Source: Phoenix dactylifera
Taxonomy: Eukaryota > Streptophyta > Magnoliopsida > Arecales > Arecaceae
Length of the DNA: 64,000 nt
Reading direction: 5' to 3'
NCBI RefSeq assembly: GCF_009389715.1
Contig: NC_052395.1
Location: 24,043,482-24,107,481 of the forward strand
A program made the position numbers and the translations under genes. Of this stretch, positions 23,401 through 35,380 are shown piece after piece (within the stretch, counting starts at the first letter, position 1; every line of letters begins with the position of its first letter). The notes under the pieces were generated by a model. It saw only the letters and a list, made by a program, of their open reading frames with translations. It was not told the origin of the DNA and did no database searches.

Positions 23401-24640
23401 GGAGACTGAAACTTTAGCTTATTCACTGCAATGTGGAGTTGCAAGATACCCAGTGAACGTGTATTATTTCATAGCCTCGATGATGCTTAATACTTTTTTC
23501 TAAACTCAAATACAGTGCATTTATCCGCCTAAGACTGGGGACATAATTGGACTAGCGGTTCCGCTTAGTGCAAAGTCATCACTAGCTTCTCTATGAAGCA
23601 CCCACCGGTCCCCAATAACCCGGGCGAAAGTAATAACGTATTGTGAGGTGGGAATATGAAAGCTTGATGAGTATTAGTTCTTGTCAGGGAGATTGACCAA
23701 GTCCAGGAACAATGTGAAAAATATTTCTCCTCTCGTGGCATGGAGGTGGATTAATGCTATGGGGTTTGTCTCCAGCAGTGTTTTCAAGTTGATACTATAT
23801 ATTTTGCACCATGATGCTACTTTTTCGTATTTTTCAAGATTGCATCACGATGATAGCCATGGGATTTAATGTTTGGACAGCCAAAGTAGGACCGCAAGCA
23901 ACACGGTTTCGATGATTGAACTCTGTGAGGTTGGTTCTGCAATGGCGGTAAAATGTAACCTTTTTATGTTCCATGCATGCGGCCTAGCCTACGTGGTGCC
24001 AATGAATCCATGTCTAAATACTTCCAGAATGCACCATCCAGACTCCGATCAAGCAACTCTTATTGTCTAAGAATAGGATGAAATCTTGGCACATGTAACT
24101 ATGTGGTTAAATTTTGAGGCTGTGCATCATTTTTTTTCTGCAATAGATGACTCGTACACTTGTAGTGTGAGTACATGTAAAAAAGTTAAAAAATAACAAG
24201 TCTCGGAGCACTCTAGGTAGCTCCCTCTCACCAACTCAGAGAGCTCTCCCAAAGTGGAAAGCCACATATGAGAGTCATTTAATTCGCAGCTCCATAGGCC
24301 TCCATATAGATATGCTAGGTCTGGAAGGCAACATCTTCACCTCTGGTTCCAGCCGATCACGGTAGCCAAGTCACCCTCGAGTAGGACTGCGTTGGGCTGG
24401 AGAACACGTCAGGCTTGATATAGACCAACCCAAGCTTCCCTCAGCTTCATCCAAAAAAAAAAATATCAAAGATCTGGCACCCATAAGCAACAATCATCTT
24501 AGAGAAGTCAGCCCGGCCGGCACGGTCCTTCGTAAACATGAATAAGATGCAAAACTAATTCACTGTACATGATTTGGCCTCTACTGTAGCATTTCTCCAT
24601 CAACTCGGCAACCGGCTCTTTTCGTGTAGATGCTCCCAAT
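23401..24640. other. Upstream region of the broken MYB copy; no gene
   Basis: 23401-23560 aligns by eye with the VIR promoter next to the ATG (7540-7696 in reverse). Further out I see no match to arm A and no coding frame. T-runs occur near 24130 and an A-run near 24455. Confidence 0.55.
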
Positions 24641-25499
24641 TTTTTGTTTTGGGAAATTTTTGATGCGCTCACTTGGGGGCCCCGATTAGGTCCGCGCAGT
24701 GGAGATATAAAATTTAGGGAGGGTAATCTGCTGGACTCCTTTGAAAGAAATTTATCAAGGGAGAGTTCGAACGAGCGTCACACAGCTTGCAACCATGTCC
24801 ATAGTGTAGCAACAATTTCTTTTTTTCTTTTTTTTTTCTTTTTTGAGGGTAAGAGGGGAGAAGTAAGGAACTTTTCCAATGAATTAAAAAATGGATTTAT
24901 GTGCAGGAAGAAGAGGGAAAGGGCGCTGAATGTAAGACACAGTGCACCAGCACCGGAAAACAAGAACAGAACAGAGGATTACAGAGTCATGATGCAGTGC
25001 TGCAACAATCTCTACCTGAAATAAATATGTATTTGGTTCAATGCTTTCTTCAAAAACAAGGAACAAAGAAAACACACCCTACACCTACCTGGGTATCATC
25101 ATGCTTTAGAAATACTTAAAAAGATTTTTATTTAGATGGAGGGGTCAAATCAATGCATGGTTCCTCGCGATGCAAAAGATGCCATTCGAATTGATCCGAA
25201 GAGAATACGGCCTGCTCTTGATTGTCTTCCCAATTGCTATCTCGCTTTCCAAATACCGGTGATCGCATCCCCCAACAGTCTGAGATGTCGCCACGTTTCA
25301 ATCGTAGATGCAAAATTCATGCGGGAAAATGCTCTGTTTACCGTCCGGTAGCATACCGCTTAGAATGATCTAGTTTTGTGCCAACCATCAGAAATAAAAT
25401 GGATATTGAAGCCTGTTGTGGTTTAAATTTGGGCCCGAGGGTGACCACGCCGGGGAAGTCAAGAGAGCCGCCGGCCCGGAAGAAGAAAAGGAGAGCCAC
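24641..25499. other. No gene seen
   Basis: Pyrimidine-rich tract near 24820-24845. The open frames on both strands overlap and resemble no family. Confidence 0.45.
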
Positions 25500-26640
25500 C
25501 TTCCACGCGACGGCGTACCTACACAAAGCCTCACCGGTGGTTCTGGTGAGAGCCCTCCGACACTAAAGTTAGCGTGGAGTATGTTGTTGGCCTAATCCCC
25601 CCCAGATGTTACCTGATGGGGCTATTTATAGTCCCTACGGAGACGTCCAGGTGGCACGTAGCCTCAGCTTGCTTGAGGGACATGGCTTGGGTTGTCCCTG
25701 TGTGCAGTATGGCAGCGGCGTGTGCTGCAGGGTATGGCCCTAATCAACAGATATGGCTGGGGCGGCGAGACGTAGTCCTTCGGCGTATTTTGATGTGGCC
25801 ATTAAGTGAAGCGTGGTACGGTGTGTTGGGCGAGGTCGGGCTTGCTTGGAGGCCGTAGCATATACTCGGTGAGGTCAACTCAGCAGGGTACCCCGAGCTT
25901 AAGGGTCGGGGCATATTGTTGCATAGGGTGCCCCGAACTTGGTCGGGGCACGTGGGCGAATATGAAGGCGGAGATATCGAGTAATAAGGGCGTCCGGAAC
26001 TTGGCCGGGGCGCATCGGCAAATATAAGGGCACCCAGAGCTTGGTTGGAGCGCGTTGGCGAATAGTTTTGTAGTTAGAGTTCTTTGGCACATAGTCTGAA
26101 TAGTTGGGCACCCCGAGCTCGGGCTCAAATCGTTACTATGAGCATCAGAAGAGGTTGACACAGGTCGTAGCAATGGAGAGACCCGTCTGAGGTCGGCTGA
26201 GCCCTCGACGAAGTCCAAAGTCGGATTGGCTCTTAGCGGGACCGAGGTCCGGCTCAATCGGTGCTAGGGTCTATTTGGCTGAAATTGGGTGGTCCTATTG
26301 TTGGGAGTAGGACGATCCATTTTGCCCCCCATCAAAGCCTATTGCGGCTGAGAATCAATATGACCGAGGCGCGAAACTAGTAGTGTCACTGGAGCACTTG
26401 GCGATCGACTGTTCGAGTTGTGAAGATAGGCAGAAAGTCGAGACATGCCCGAGATAATGTTGTATAGAGGAGATCGTGCTCTGACCTTCGCTCCAACATC
26501 AGGCTCAACCTAAAATAGTAAAGATGAAGAAGATATCTTACCGAAGAGTATCTGACGAGAGACCCTCCGATGCTTAAGTCAGATGAACTCTCAAAGAATA
26601 AGAAAGATGTTGTGAGAGTGGTAGAGTGACAGCACAAAAA
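25500..26640. repeat. GC-rich LTR-like remnant with iterated 'cttggtcggggcgc' text
   Basis: Contains short diverged iterations (ccgaacttggtcggggca, ccggaacttggccggggcg, cccagagcttggttggagcg near 25930-26050) and two copies of a gagagnccctccgac-like phrase (25548 and 26555). These resemble U3/R text of the large Gypsy LTR at 51929-52923, which has gccctccgacgctcaag. No coding domain. I could not fix the ends. Confidence 0.45.
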
Positions 26641-27759
26641 TGTATGTGACCTTCAAAGCATTTACCAGGAAGGCCCCCTAAAATAGGATTGTAAGGCAAG
26701 AGCTAACGCCCATTGCCGAAGGACTCGGTATGCAAATCGACCATTTTTAGCAACTATGGAACATCCTAAAGATTATGCACGGTCCTTTCGCACATGCATC
26801 ACGCTCCACGCATCTCGTAGGCATAATTAAGGAAACTATTCGCAATTGTGACCAAGGTGTTAGCTGAGGAAAGATTTTGAAATTCAAAGCACACTCCATA
26901 TGTTTCTAGATTGGCCACATGGCGGGCTTCGATTGATAGGATAGAGGCTTCATGGAAGGATCCGATTGGCTGATCTTCCACGTCGGTTGTGGTCGGTTTA
27001 GATATATATCAAAGCCTTTCATGAATCATCTATCTTGGGTATGGAGCACTACCCTCCTGTAGATGGTACGCACTCAATCGGATGGGTGATGCATATATAT
27101 GTTGAATCCACTCTAATCGCTTCCCAAGGCTAAAACATTTAACCCCTTTTGGGGGGCGGCGCCCCGAGTGATCAAGTCCAAATTTCATTGTTTGGGACCC
27201 GAAACGACCCAGTCAAATTGAAAGTTTTCAATTTTTGTAAAATTTTGATCATGCATAGCTTTCTACCCGAGAAGAATCAAGTAGATCGACATAGGACAGA
27301 GTTAATGTGGAAGTAGATATCTACTTCCTTGAGATTTTTAGCTTTTCTAAAAGATTTCTACTAGAGATATCTTTTTTGGGAAGTAGAGTCCTATTAGTGT
27401 TAGAAAGAGAAATTTGACCCAAATTATGTTAGGGCGGACCTTTTATTATAAACAGAAACTATGTAGCTCATTTTTATTAATCATTACTGAAAGAAAAGAG
27501 GACTTAAGTCCTATTTTCGAGATTCCTCCACTTATTCTAGTTTTTTTTTTGGAGATTCAAGTTGAGCAGATTGGAGGAAATCATTCTTCTCCATGATTGG
27601 ATCACTGTCAAGTGGTCATGTAATTCAAAGTTCTAAACAAAATTTTTATATCTAACCATGTCAGCGGATGGGCATTATTAAGATAATCTCATCAATTTCT
27701 AATTAAATTTGAGAGCAAAATTGAGACTAAAGAATAGTCTTGAATCATCAGTTATAAAT
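26641..27759. other. No gene seen
   Basis: Mixed AT-rich sequence separating the proximal and distal blocks of duplication arm B. It has no equivalent in arm A, so it was probably inserted after or diverged since the duplication. Confidence 0.45.
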
Positions 27760-28440
27760 TGCTCAAAGGCATTGATTCCTTCACTCAAAAGAACTTCTAG
27801 CAGAACTGCTCTGACCAGAAGGTGCCACTTCTAAGACTGCCGAGGAGAAGATCGCAATGATACATTCCAGAGGATTTCACGAATAAACTAAAAAGATATC
27901 GTATGTAAGAGCTAATTGCGCAACAGGTTCTTGGGGGCACAGCCCAGTTTAATTGGATTTTATTCTCATTAATTTTTGTTTCTTTATTATCATGGTCATT
28001 CATTATGTATATTTTAGATTTTTCATTTTCTTATTTTCAATCAGATTTTATTAAACTAGTAGACTGTAACCACCCATTATATAATCATCCTTTTGATATC
28101 CATTACATAAATAAAGGAGCCAAAGTTATGTAAATATGTAGCATATGGCTAATCAATTAATGATGGTGAGAACCCCATAATAGTGAAACTTTCCAGGGAA
28201 TGGGAGGATCATCTTGTGCCCCTTCTCTTCTAGAGTTCTGACCATGAACCTATCAACCTTACTTTCTTCCTGACTCAATTCAGAAAAAGCTACTTCAAAA
28301 TTAACAGATCATGCCTCTCCAATGATACAATCAACAAAGTAGTGCTTTCTAAAAGCATTGGAAAATTTTTGGGTGCACCAAAGCATTGCAACACTTTCTG
28401 AAAACATCAAAAGGTACCGAGGTTTTTAATCACTGTGTTA
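27760..28440 (-). repeat. Inverted duplication, distal block of arm B
   Basis: Reverse complement of about 5480-6640 minus the MITE. It includes the tail of the LINE remnant (28240-28440) and the stretch with ggagccaaagttatgtaaat. The MITE position is an empty site around 27893. Confidence 0.85.
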
Positions 28441-28559
28441 ATGACAAATTATGCTCGTCTGCATCTTAGCATCCCTTATTGCAAAATCATCGATGCTTTT
28501 GTGGAAGATTTGGGAACTATTTTCACGAGACGGTGCTTCTAAGAATCGTCCAGTTGAAA

Positions 28560-28712
28560 AAAATGCTGCTTGATCATTTGTCTCTCTCTCACTCTTTCTC
28601 CTCTCTTGTAGCTCCTCAAAGTCTCCTCCCAGCCTCGCGCCCCCACCGACCAGCTCCTCTCTCTTGCAGCATTGTCCCGCTCCTCCTCTCTTGAACTTTC
28701 TATTGTTCTAGG

Positions 28713-28743
<31 letters not shown>

Positions 28744-28918
28744 TCCTTGGACGCCTGCTTAGGGTTTCTCAAAGTCCCGCGCGCTCCTCCTCCTCGTCCC
28801 CTATGCCACCCGCTTAGGGTTCCCCCCGGTAAAATTCTTTGCTGGGGTTACATTGGAAGGCGGAGGCCATCGGCTCGAGCATTGGATTTCGATCTTCTTC
28901 TAAGCAAGGTACGTCTCC
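28560..28918 (+). other. Isolated first-exon-like sequence with GGC repeat and splice donor
   Basis: A CT-rich then GC-rich stretch resembling a plant 5' leader, with gcttagggttt and gcttagggttcc, a run of about eight GGC codons near 28715-28740, and a candidate donor aagcaag|gtacgtc at 28908-28914. No downstream coding exon is recognisable before 30100. It could be the leader of a gene whose body moved away, or a non-coding first exon. Confidence 0.35.
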
Positions 28919-30179
28919 AATTCTTCGAGCTTGGATCGTTTTTGGATGCATAGCGCGATTTTATCTAATCCTCTAGCGTCTAAAAAATCATCTTTTTTTT
29001 CTAAATTTGTCCACCCAAAATGATTGCTAGGGTTTTAACTGCTGATGCGTCATTAAAACGAGACTTCTGGAAGTCTTTCTTTAGAAGAAATTTACAAAAT
29101 CTAATGGAACTTTCTGGTAAAAAAATACAAAAAATTGGGAACTAGTCATCGTTTATATTGTAATTAGTTCACCTCATGAGTTAGATTATGCAAACGATTG
29201 ATAGGTTAATGCAACCATTAGATACTGCATCACTTTGTTTTCGTGTATCAGATGTTTTCTTACGGATTTTTTGTATTAGTCCAGGAAATGACTTTGTAAC
29301 CATCTAAAGTTACAAACTCCCTAACAGCAAGAGAAGGATTAGTTCAGAACCACTCTTTGTGAGTGAGTAATTGAGAAGGATCAACATGTAGCTCTGATCA
29401 TATTGGTCAGTTTCTGTTGGCCTATATAATTTGATGAATATATTCATTGACTGATTTCCGTCAAAGCCAAAATAAGAACGGATACTAGTATATACATATC
29501 CATATTTATTTTCTCAGATGAATATGGATACGGATACAGATGATAGTTGGATGCAAAAATTCATATCTATATTTGTTTTAAATGGATATGGATGCAAATG
29601 GATATAGATAGCCAAAAGAGTTCAAATCGGGTTTAGGGTTAAATGTAGAACTATTTGTTTTCAAACAAGGCTCAGGTATGTCATTGGCCCGGCTCAGCCC
29701 GAGAATAAGCCCTAACAAGGTCCAAAACGGCGCCCAAAATCAAGCCCAAATCAATTTATTTTTGTATATTGTTATTTAAAGAGAATAATGAGAAAATAAA
29801 TAATAAATTAAAATAAGTTTAGCTGAGAATAATGTATCATGTATTATTTACTTGTATTATAGAAAAGAGCCTAATTGTTAACAAGCTCATTTATTTGTAA
29901 AACAATATTATGAAATATTAAACTTCAATGGGTCAGACTGGTCCTATATTTGACCCAAACAGATGATTCGAGCCGGCTCAATCAAGTTCAAGTAGGGCTC
30001 AAGTTGGGCTCGGGCCTAGAATATCTGTTCTTAAGCCCAGCCCAAAGCCCCAAAAAATCAGGACAAGTTTGGGTAGGGGCGCATTGCCCGGGCCACTTTC
30101 TGCCCTAAGTGTCACAGTTATATCAGCATGCAAATAGGCCTTTTGAGAAGCAGCAAGAACAGTGTCTCATGGTGCATGA

Positions 30180-30180
<1 letters not shown>
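28919..30180. other. No gene seen
   Basis: AT-rich, with iterated gatatggatacggata-like text near 29510-29600 and ggctcgggcc/gcccagccc low-complexity text near 29680-30070, a pattern common in dispersed plant repeats. Confidence 0.5.
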
Positions 30181-30182
<2 letters not shown>

Positions 30183-30269
<87 letters not shown>

Positions 30270-30290
30270 ATATATAGATAGATATATGTA
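30183..30290. repeat. Long TA microsatellite
   Basis: About 40 uninterrupted TA units (30183-30262) followed by degenerate tatg/tata/gata text. Copy number is likely variable and hard to assemble. Confidence 0.95.
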
Positions 30291-31299
30291 CATGTTCAAA
30301 GCAGAGTCCCCTTCTTCTCATGCTTCATCAGGTATAATAAACAAAGAATAGAATTTATTCAAGAGTTAGATAATAATTAATGTTAGTAATCACTTGGACT
30401 TGACAACTTTGCTCCTGTTGCTGCTAAGGTCACAGCCAATGCCTTGGGAGTTGGTTTGCTTGCTTCGTAATTTGCAACTTTTGTAACCAATATGCATATA
30501 TACGTACATGCACCCTAGTGACATCCATGCTACAAATTAAAGAGCAAATTTTGAAGTTTCAGTAAAAACCCTTCCCATTTAATTTTAAAAAAAGAGAGAA
30601 AAATAGCCGTACAACAAAAACACAAATCGGCAAATTTCCTTCATCCCGTTAGTTGATCATCCATCTAATACATGTCTAGATAAATCTGGCTCCTTGATCC
30701 AAGTACCCGAATCAAGACGACATATAGACAATGAAGCGTTATAACCCGGCACACGGGATAAAGTGGAATTGGGGGAATTAAAAAAAAAAAATCAACACAC
30801 AAAATGGAAATCATGCATAAGAGCTCGGATCATCTCCAGTTTAGCCGGTTCTCCAATCAATAGACATCCTAATGGAAATTCACTTTACATGATAATAAAA
30901 ATCGAATTCGAACATTGTGATAAATTTAACTTTGATGCAACTCTGAATTAGTTTAAGGGCAAAAAGGCAAAAAGGAATGAAGGAATATATGTGGTGTTTC
31001 CAGGATCAAATGGCACCCATAAATCAAGCCAAAGACCAGGATAGCCACATAAATTTAATGTAGCGCCCGAGCCATTATGCCTAGAGGAACCCATTGAAAT
31101 CCACTAGAATTGGTAATGGACGCATCCACAAATCTTCCTGCGAATGTCCATAAATATACTTGCACAACGAGGCTATTTACCACAAAGATATGCAGAAATT
31201 TCAATAGAAAAACATTCATTTACCACATAAAAGAAAACTATATAAACATATAAAACACGAAGTAAAGAAAATAAATAAAAAGATTAAGGGGAATTATGT
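30291..31299. other. No gene seen
   Basis: AT-rich with a 10-base A run near 30781. A T-rich stretch on the minus strand directly after the snoRNA (31260-31285) could serve termination. Confidence 0.45.
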
Positions 31300-31389
31300 A
31301 GTGCTCAGACAGCCAAGGGTTTGTCTTCAACTGCTGGTATTATATACCAGATCAGAAACTCTAGTCCACAATATCCTCATCACTGCACC
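31300..31389 (-). ncRNA. Box C/D snoRNA, double guide for 25S rRNA
   Basis: Reading the minus strand: terminal stem ggtgc (31389-31385) pairs with gcact (31304-31300); perfect box C GTGATGA (31383-31377); box D' CTGA (31355-31352); a hairpin CTGGTAT/ATACCAG; a box C'-like TTGAAGA; box D CTGA (31308-31305). The guide before D, CCCTTGGCTGT, is complementary to ACAGCCAAGGG of 25S rRNA. The guide before D', GGACTAGAGT, is complementary to ACTCTAGTCC about 75 nt further along the same rRNA. Both rRNA stretches are recalled, not searched. The fifth-base rule predicts 2'-O-methylation of the second C of ACAGCC and of a U in GACUCUAG. It would act in the nucleolus with fibrillarin. I do not assign a family name. 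Confidence 0.78.
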
Positions 31390-31596
31390 AAAATAACAGT
31401 AAAAAAAATCTAAGAGAAATCATAGGTAAAAATATGTGTAAATAGCAAGAGATCGGTGGGACGCAAAGCCAAAGTGGAAAAAAAAAAAGAAATCAAGCGA
31501 AAAAGATTGAAATCCTTTCGCCTCACAATGCCCTGAGATTTCAAGGAGGCAGAGGAATGAGAAGAACGGCTTATTTGGGCAAAGCGGCTTCGACCA

Positions 31597-31638
31597 TATA
31601 TATAGAGTTTGTCGGTGGGCATAAGTCGGCTAGGGTTT
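31597..31638 (-). promoter_or_regulatory. Candidate snoRNA promoter: telo-box and TATA
   Basis: On the minus strand AAACCCTA (31638-31631) is followed by a GCCCA element (31619-31615, site-II-like) and TATATATA (31604-31597). A second GCCCA lies near 31577. Telo-box plus site II is typical of plant snoRNA and ribosomal-protein promoters. The snoRNA begins about 210 nt downstream, so it would be processed from a longer precursor. Confidence 0.5.
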
Positions 31639-31873
31639 GCGAACTAATATATCAAGGCCCTCCAATTGGTATCTAACGGCTAGTCGTGTACGGTCATCTT
31701 GCTGTCGTTTATTAATGGCTGTGATTTTCCTATCGATCGCCTGGATAGGAGCTGGGGCTCGTACATGCGTCGGATTATAAGTTATAACCCGACCCGGTGA
31801 GAATAGAAACGGGGAAGAAATAGGCTCACCACAGTGATCAAATCTCGGCCGTCCGCTCTTTCATCAATCAATA

Positions 31874-32521
31874 TCAATAGCAGTATGTGAGTAAAATATA
31901 TACAGCCGTGCAGACGAGGAGCATGATAGGGCGAGAAGCGAGGACCAGGGGAGCAGCGGAACGGAGGCGGATCCCCTTCTTCCCGGTCTTCTTACCCTCG
32001 GCATCGACCGGCACATCCCCTGCCAGGCGCACCGGGTGGTGCCGGGTCTTCCTTCCGAACACCTTGTACCGGAAAGCCGACTCCACCCCGACCCGGAAGA
32101 CGGCAGTCCCGTTTGTGACTGCCGCTGCCCAGGGGGCCCTCTCCTTCCGGAGACCAGGGCCGGAGAAGTTGCCGGGCTTGTCGGCGGTCTTCTGGTGGCC
32201 CTGGTAGAAGGCCGGGATGAGGGCGGCGGCGGCGGCGGCGGAGGAGGAGGAGTTGGGGAAGAAGGAGAGGGAGACGTTGAGGTCGTCGTGATAGATGCCC
32301 ATCTCCTTGTTTTTGTTCTCGATCTCGAGGACGAAGGAGGCGATGGGGTCACTGAGGGGTGGGTTCGAGGCGGTGGAGTTGGGGGCGGCGGCGAGGGAGA
32401 AGGAGGTGACGTAGAAGCGGGGTTTGATGGGGCGGTAGGAGAGCCAGAGGAAGAGGGCGATGAAGCCCATAGTGAGCTGGCACCCCACGCACAACCGGCA
32501 CAGGCCTCCGGATTCGGACAT
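31874..32521 (-). CDS. NDR1: NDR1-like membrane protein (NHL/LEA_2 family), 215 residues
   Basis: Single-exon gene; ATG at 32519-32521 chosen over an in-frame GTG six codons upstream. Order: short N-terminus; hydrophobic segment at about 15-32 ending FLWLSYRP; the LEA_2/NHL domain with the NPN-equivalent stretch ENKNKEMGIYHDDLNVS, FYQGHQKTA, NGTAVFRVGVESAFRYKVFGRKTR and GKKTGKKGIRLR; and a C-terminal hydrophobic tail (about 190-215). The GIY-DD, FYQGHKK and KKGI blocks and the greasy tail match Arabidopsis NDR1, a GPI-anchored plasma-membrane protein needed for immunity through CC-type NLR receptors. Several Asn-X-Ser/Thr sites fit an extracellular glycoprotein. Orthology is inferred from motifs; role in palm is unknown. 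Confidence 0.82.
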   Translation of the reverse strand: MSESGGLCRLCVGCQLTMGFIALFLWLSYRPIKPRFYVTSFSLAAAPNSTASNPPLSDPIASFVLEIENKNKEMGIYHDDLNVSLSFFPNSSSSAAAAAALIPAFYQGHQKTADKPGNFSGPGLRKERAPWAAAVTNGTAVFRVGVESAFRYKVFGRKTRHHPVRLAGDVPVDAEGKKTGKKGIRLRSAAPLVLASRPIMLLVCTAVYILLTYCY

Positions 32522-33070
32522 GATCGCCCCTTCCACCTCTCGCGGAATTGGGGAGCTTTTACTTTTCGAAGGTAAAATTAAGAATTTGATGCCCTAGCGG
32601 AAAGGTATCGGAAAGCGTATGATGCTCGACAGGGCCTTGGATTCTCTCCATCAACTACCGTCTATTTAATGGTAACATCGGAAATGGGTGACTGGTGATG
32701 AGTTACCCAGATTTTTTGTGTTCCCTGGCTCGTTTGACTACATGGTGGTTGACCACAACAAATATTCTACTGCAGTTTTATAATGCAAGGAGTATCTAAG
32801 ATAAGACCTTTGGTTGCCCTTTTTTTTATCAATCTGAAAAATGGATTAAAGTCTGTGAATATTCCTTACTATCATTTGCTTGTATCTTCTCATGGATTGG
32901 AAAATAATAAAAGAAGTAGGACTAAGTTTTGAAAGGGTTAAACATAGAATCTCTGCATTTCTGTCCGGCAACATTCAGTTCCAATCTTCTGTCAGAAAAT
33001 AATCAGAACAGAGTATCATGTAAACCTTAAGGTCTCCAATCTTCTCTTTCAAAAAGCTTTCCATCGTGCA
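32522..33070. other. Upstream of the NDR1-like gene, no other gene
   Basis: No clear TATA box on the minus strand close to the start. No coding frame with family resemblance. Confidence 0.5.
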
Positions 33071-34680
33071 TATTAAAATATTTACAGAAGAAGAGAAAAA
33101 TAAGAAAAAATAATATATACTCGTGTTACCATATTTGATACATAAGAAAAAATAATATATACTCGTGTTACCATATTTTTTCTTTCATATTTGATACATC
33201 TTCAAAATTATATATACTCGTGTACAGACTCCATATTTAAAAAAAATAATATAAACTAATAGGAGATCATGCTAATAAAACAAAATATTATGAGTGTTGC
33301 AGGTTGTTATGTGATTCTTAAAATTATGCCAACATCTTTCTTCAAAGTCAAAATAATATTGTACGTGCCAACTTGAGTTTGAAAGCTAGATAACGAATGT
33401 ACCCAGAAATTGGTATATTAGATCAAGAGCTAAAGTAGTAACTCAGAAGTTGATGTGATAGACTAGGAGCTGACATAACAGCTCAAAGACTGATATGGTG
33501 ATAGATTAAGAGCTGACATAGCAGCATAAAGCCTGATGTGGCATAACAGAGTCTGATGTGGCAAAATATGAGTTGTTATAGCAGCTCAAAAACTAATGTA
33601 GTAGATTAAGAGTTGATATAGCAACTCAAAAGTCGATACGGTAAGCTGATATGTCAAGTTGATGTGATAATATAGAATTTGATTAGCAGAATAGAAACTG
33701 ATATAGCAACTTAGAAATTGATGCGGCAAATCAGCAAACTAATGGAGCAAACTAATGTGTTTGGCAATACTAACATCACTAACTGATGCGGTAGACTAAT
33801 GCGTTCATTAACATGACTGACTAACATAGCAAACTGGTATCTGTCGATGTGTCTGACTGATATATCTACCGATGTGGCTGATTGGTTTGTCTGATGATGT
33901 CGTAATGAGAAGATACATAGAAGATGACAGTTGCAGCGAGAGCAGAGCTCAGAATAAAGACAACCGTAAGTCAATGATTCTCGCATATCGAGGCACCATG
34001 AAAGAGGAGTAATTAGCTTTGAACTGAATGGTGAAGGAGCCAAAGGCAGAAAATAAAACCAGAGATGGAGAGAAAAGGGTTGAACGACGGTGAGGAGAGA
34101 TGATCGAAGATCTGAAGCTGAGGAGAAAATTGGTGGAGAGGAGTTGCGGATCCATTAGAAATTAAAAGATCTTCAGATATTAATTTACTAAAAAAAAGGA
34201 TATGAAGATCTTCTAAGAAATATAAGATTTTCAAATGTTGATTTACTAGTAAATAGAGGATCTGTAGAAAAACAGAGGGTCTATGGGTCCATCGAAAAAT
34301 AGAGAATTTTCGGAGGTTGATTCACCCATAAATAGACATCGATAGATTGGCAAAGAAGGTCTTCAAAACTTCTAGACATAGCAACGACGGCTACAACAAA
34401 GGCGGAAGAGATGACGAAGCATATTAGGTGATCAGTAGCTCTGATACCATATTAAAATATTTGCAGAAGAAGAGAAATACAAGAGAAAAAGAGAGAAAAA
34501 AAATGATTTTATTTTTCTGTTCCGTCACGTTTGGTGCATCATAAGGTTATATATTCGTATACAAACTCCATATAAGAAAAATAATATAGGCTGATAGATG
34601 ATCACAATAACAAAGTAAAATATTATAGGTGATACAAGTTATTATGTAATTCCTAAAATTACTCTAACAAAATTATGCTA
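33071..34680 (-). mobile_element. Short non-autonomous LTR element (LARD/TRIM-like)
   Basis: Related blocks tattaaaatattt(a/g)cagaagaagag ... aaattatgcNaaca occur at 33071-33334 and from 34450 to about 34680. A reversed initiator-tRNA primer-binding site, gctctgatacca (34438-34449), touches the right block, so the element reads on the minus strand. The interior has no domains. It holds iterated phrases such as gatatagcaactcagaa, gatgtggcagactaatg and agagctgacatagcag (33400-33870). A third partial LTR-like copy extends to about 34785. I found no target duplication. Confidence 0.65.
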
Positions 34681-34785
34681 ACAAAGAAAAATAATATAGA
34701 TTGATACATGATCACATTAATAAAGAAAAATATTATGAATAGTGTAGGTTATTACGTGATCCCTAAAATTATGCAATAATACAAA

Positions 34786-35380
34786 TGGTAAGAGTGATTT
34801 ATTTACATAATTTTGATTTTAAAAATAAAAAAAAAAAGAAAAATGAGTGAATCAATGCCACTAATCTTTGGCAACTCTTTTACTTAGTTGAATTATTAGA
34901 CAAGAATCCAGGACCTAGGGCCTGTTGAATGACACTCCTCTTCTCAGCCCACGCACTGTGTGTTCTGAGTTCAAAACTATAACGCTAGTCTGTTGTTCAG
35001 TGGAGGGTCGATCTAGCACTCGCTGCTTACCTTCCTTTCTTTATTTCTTTTCCTACTTCTTACTACAGGGCCAGGCTATTTCCCATCTTTTTTGTTTAGG
35101 ACTAAAAAGGGCTAATCTTACCTTTTTCAATCCTATATTTATTCTTTGGATTTGACTTTAATGGGAATCGAACCATGATCTCTTGCCCAAGTGGCAAGAG
35201 GTGACATCATCGAGCACGGACATGGTTGTCTCTTCCTCTCTATTTCCCCGGTTTTTATCTTTTGCTTCTAGTAGCAGTGCTATTTCCACCCCTCTTATAC
35301 TTTCTTTTTCTTTCTTTCCTTCTTTCTTCCTCCTCCTTCTTCTTCTTCTTCTTCTTCTTCTTCTTCTTCTTCTTTTTAAG
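34786..35380. other. No gene; pyrimidine tract and possible SINE trace
   Basis: Contains a CTT microsatellite (about 35335-35375). The text tgggaatcgaacc near 35160-35173 resembles a reversed tRNA B box, which could mark a degraded SINE, but I see no matching A box or boundaries. Confidence 0.35.

Noticed and set aside
24641-25024. 126-residue plus-strand frame
   Set aside because: No recognisable domain, overlapped by opposite-strand frames, includes a poly-pyrimidine tract.
30109-30351. Tyr-Ile repeat proteins on both strands
   Set aside because: Simply the TA microsatellite translated.
35155-35180. tRNA-derived SINE suggested by a B-box-like tgggaatcgaacc
   Set aside because: No A box at the right distance, no poly(A) end or target duplication found.
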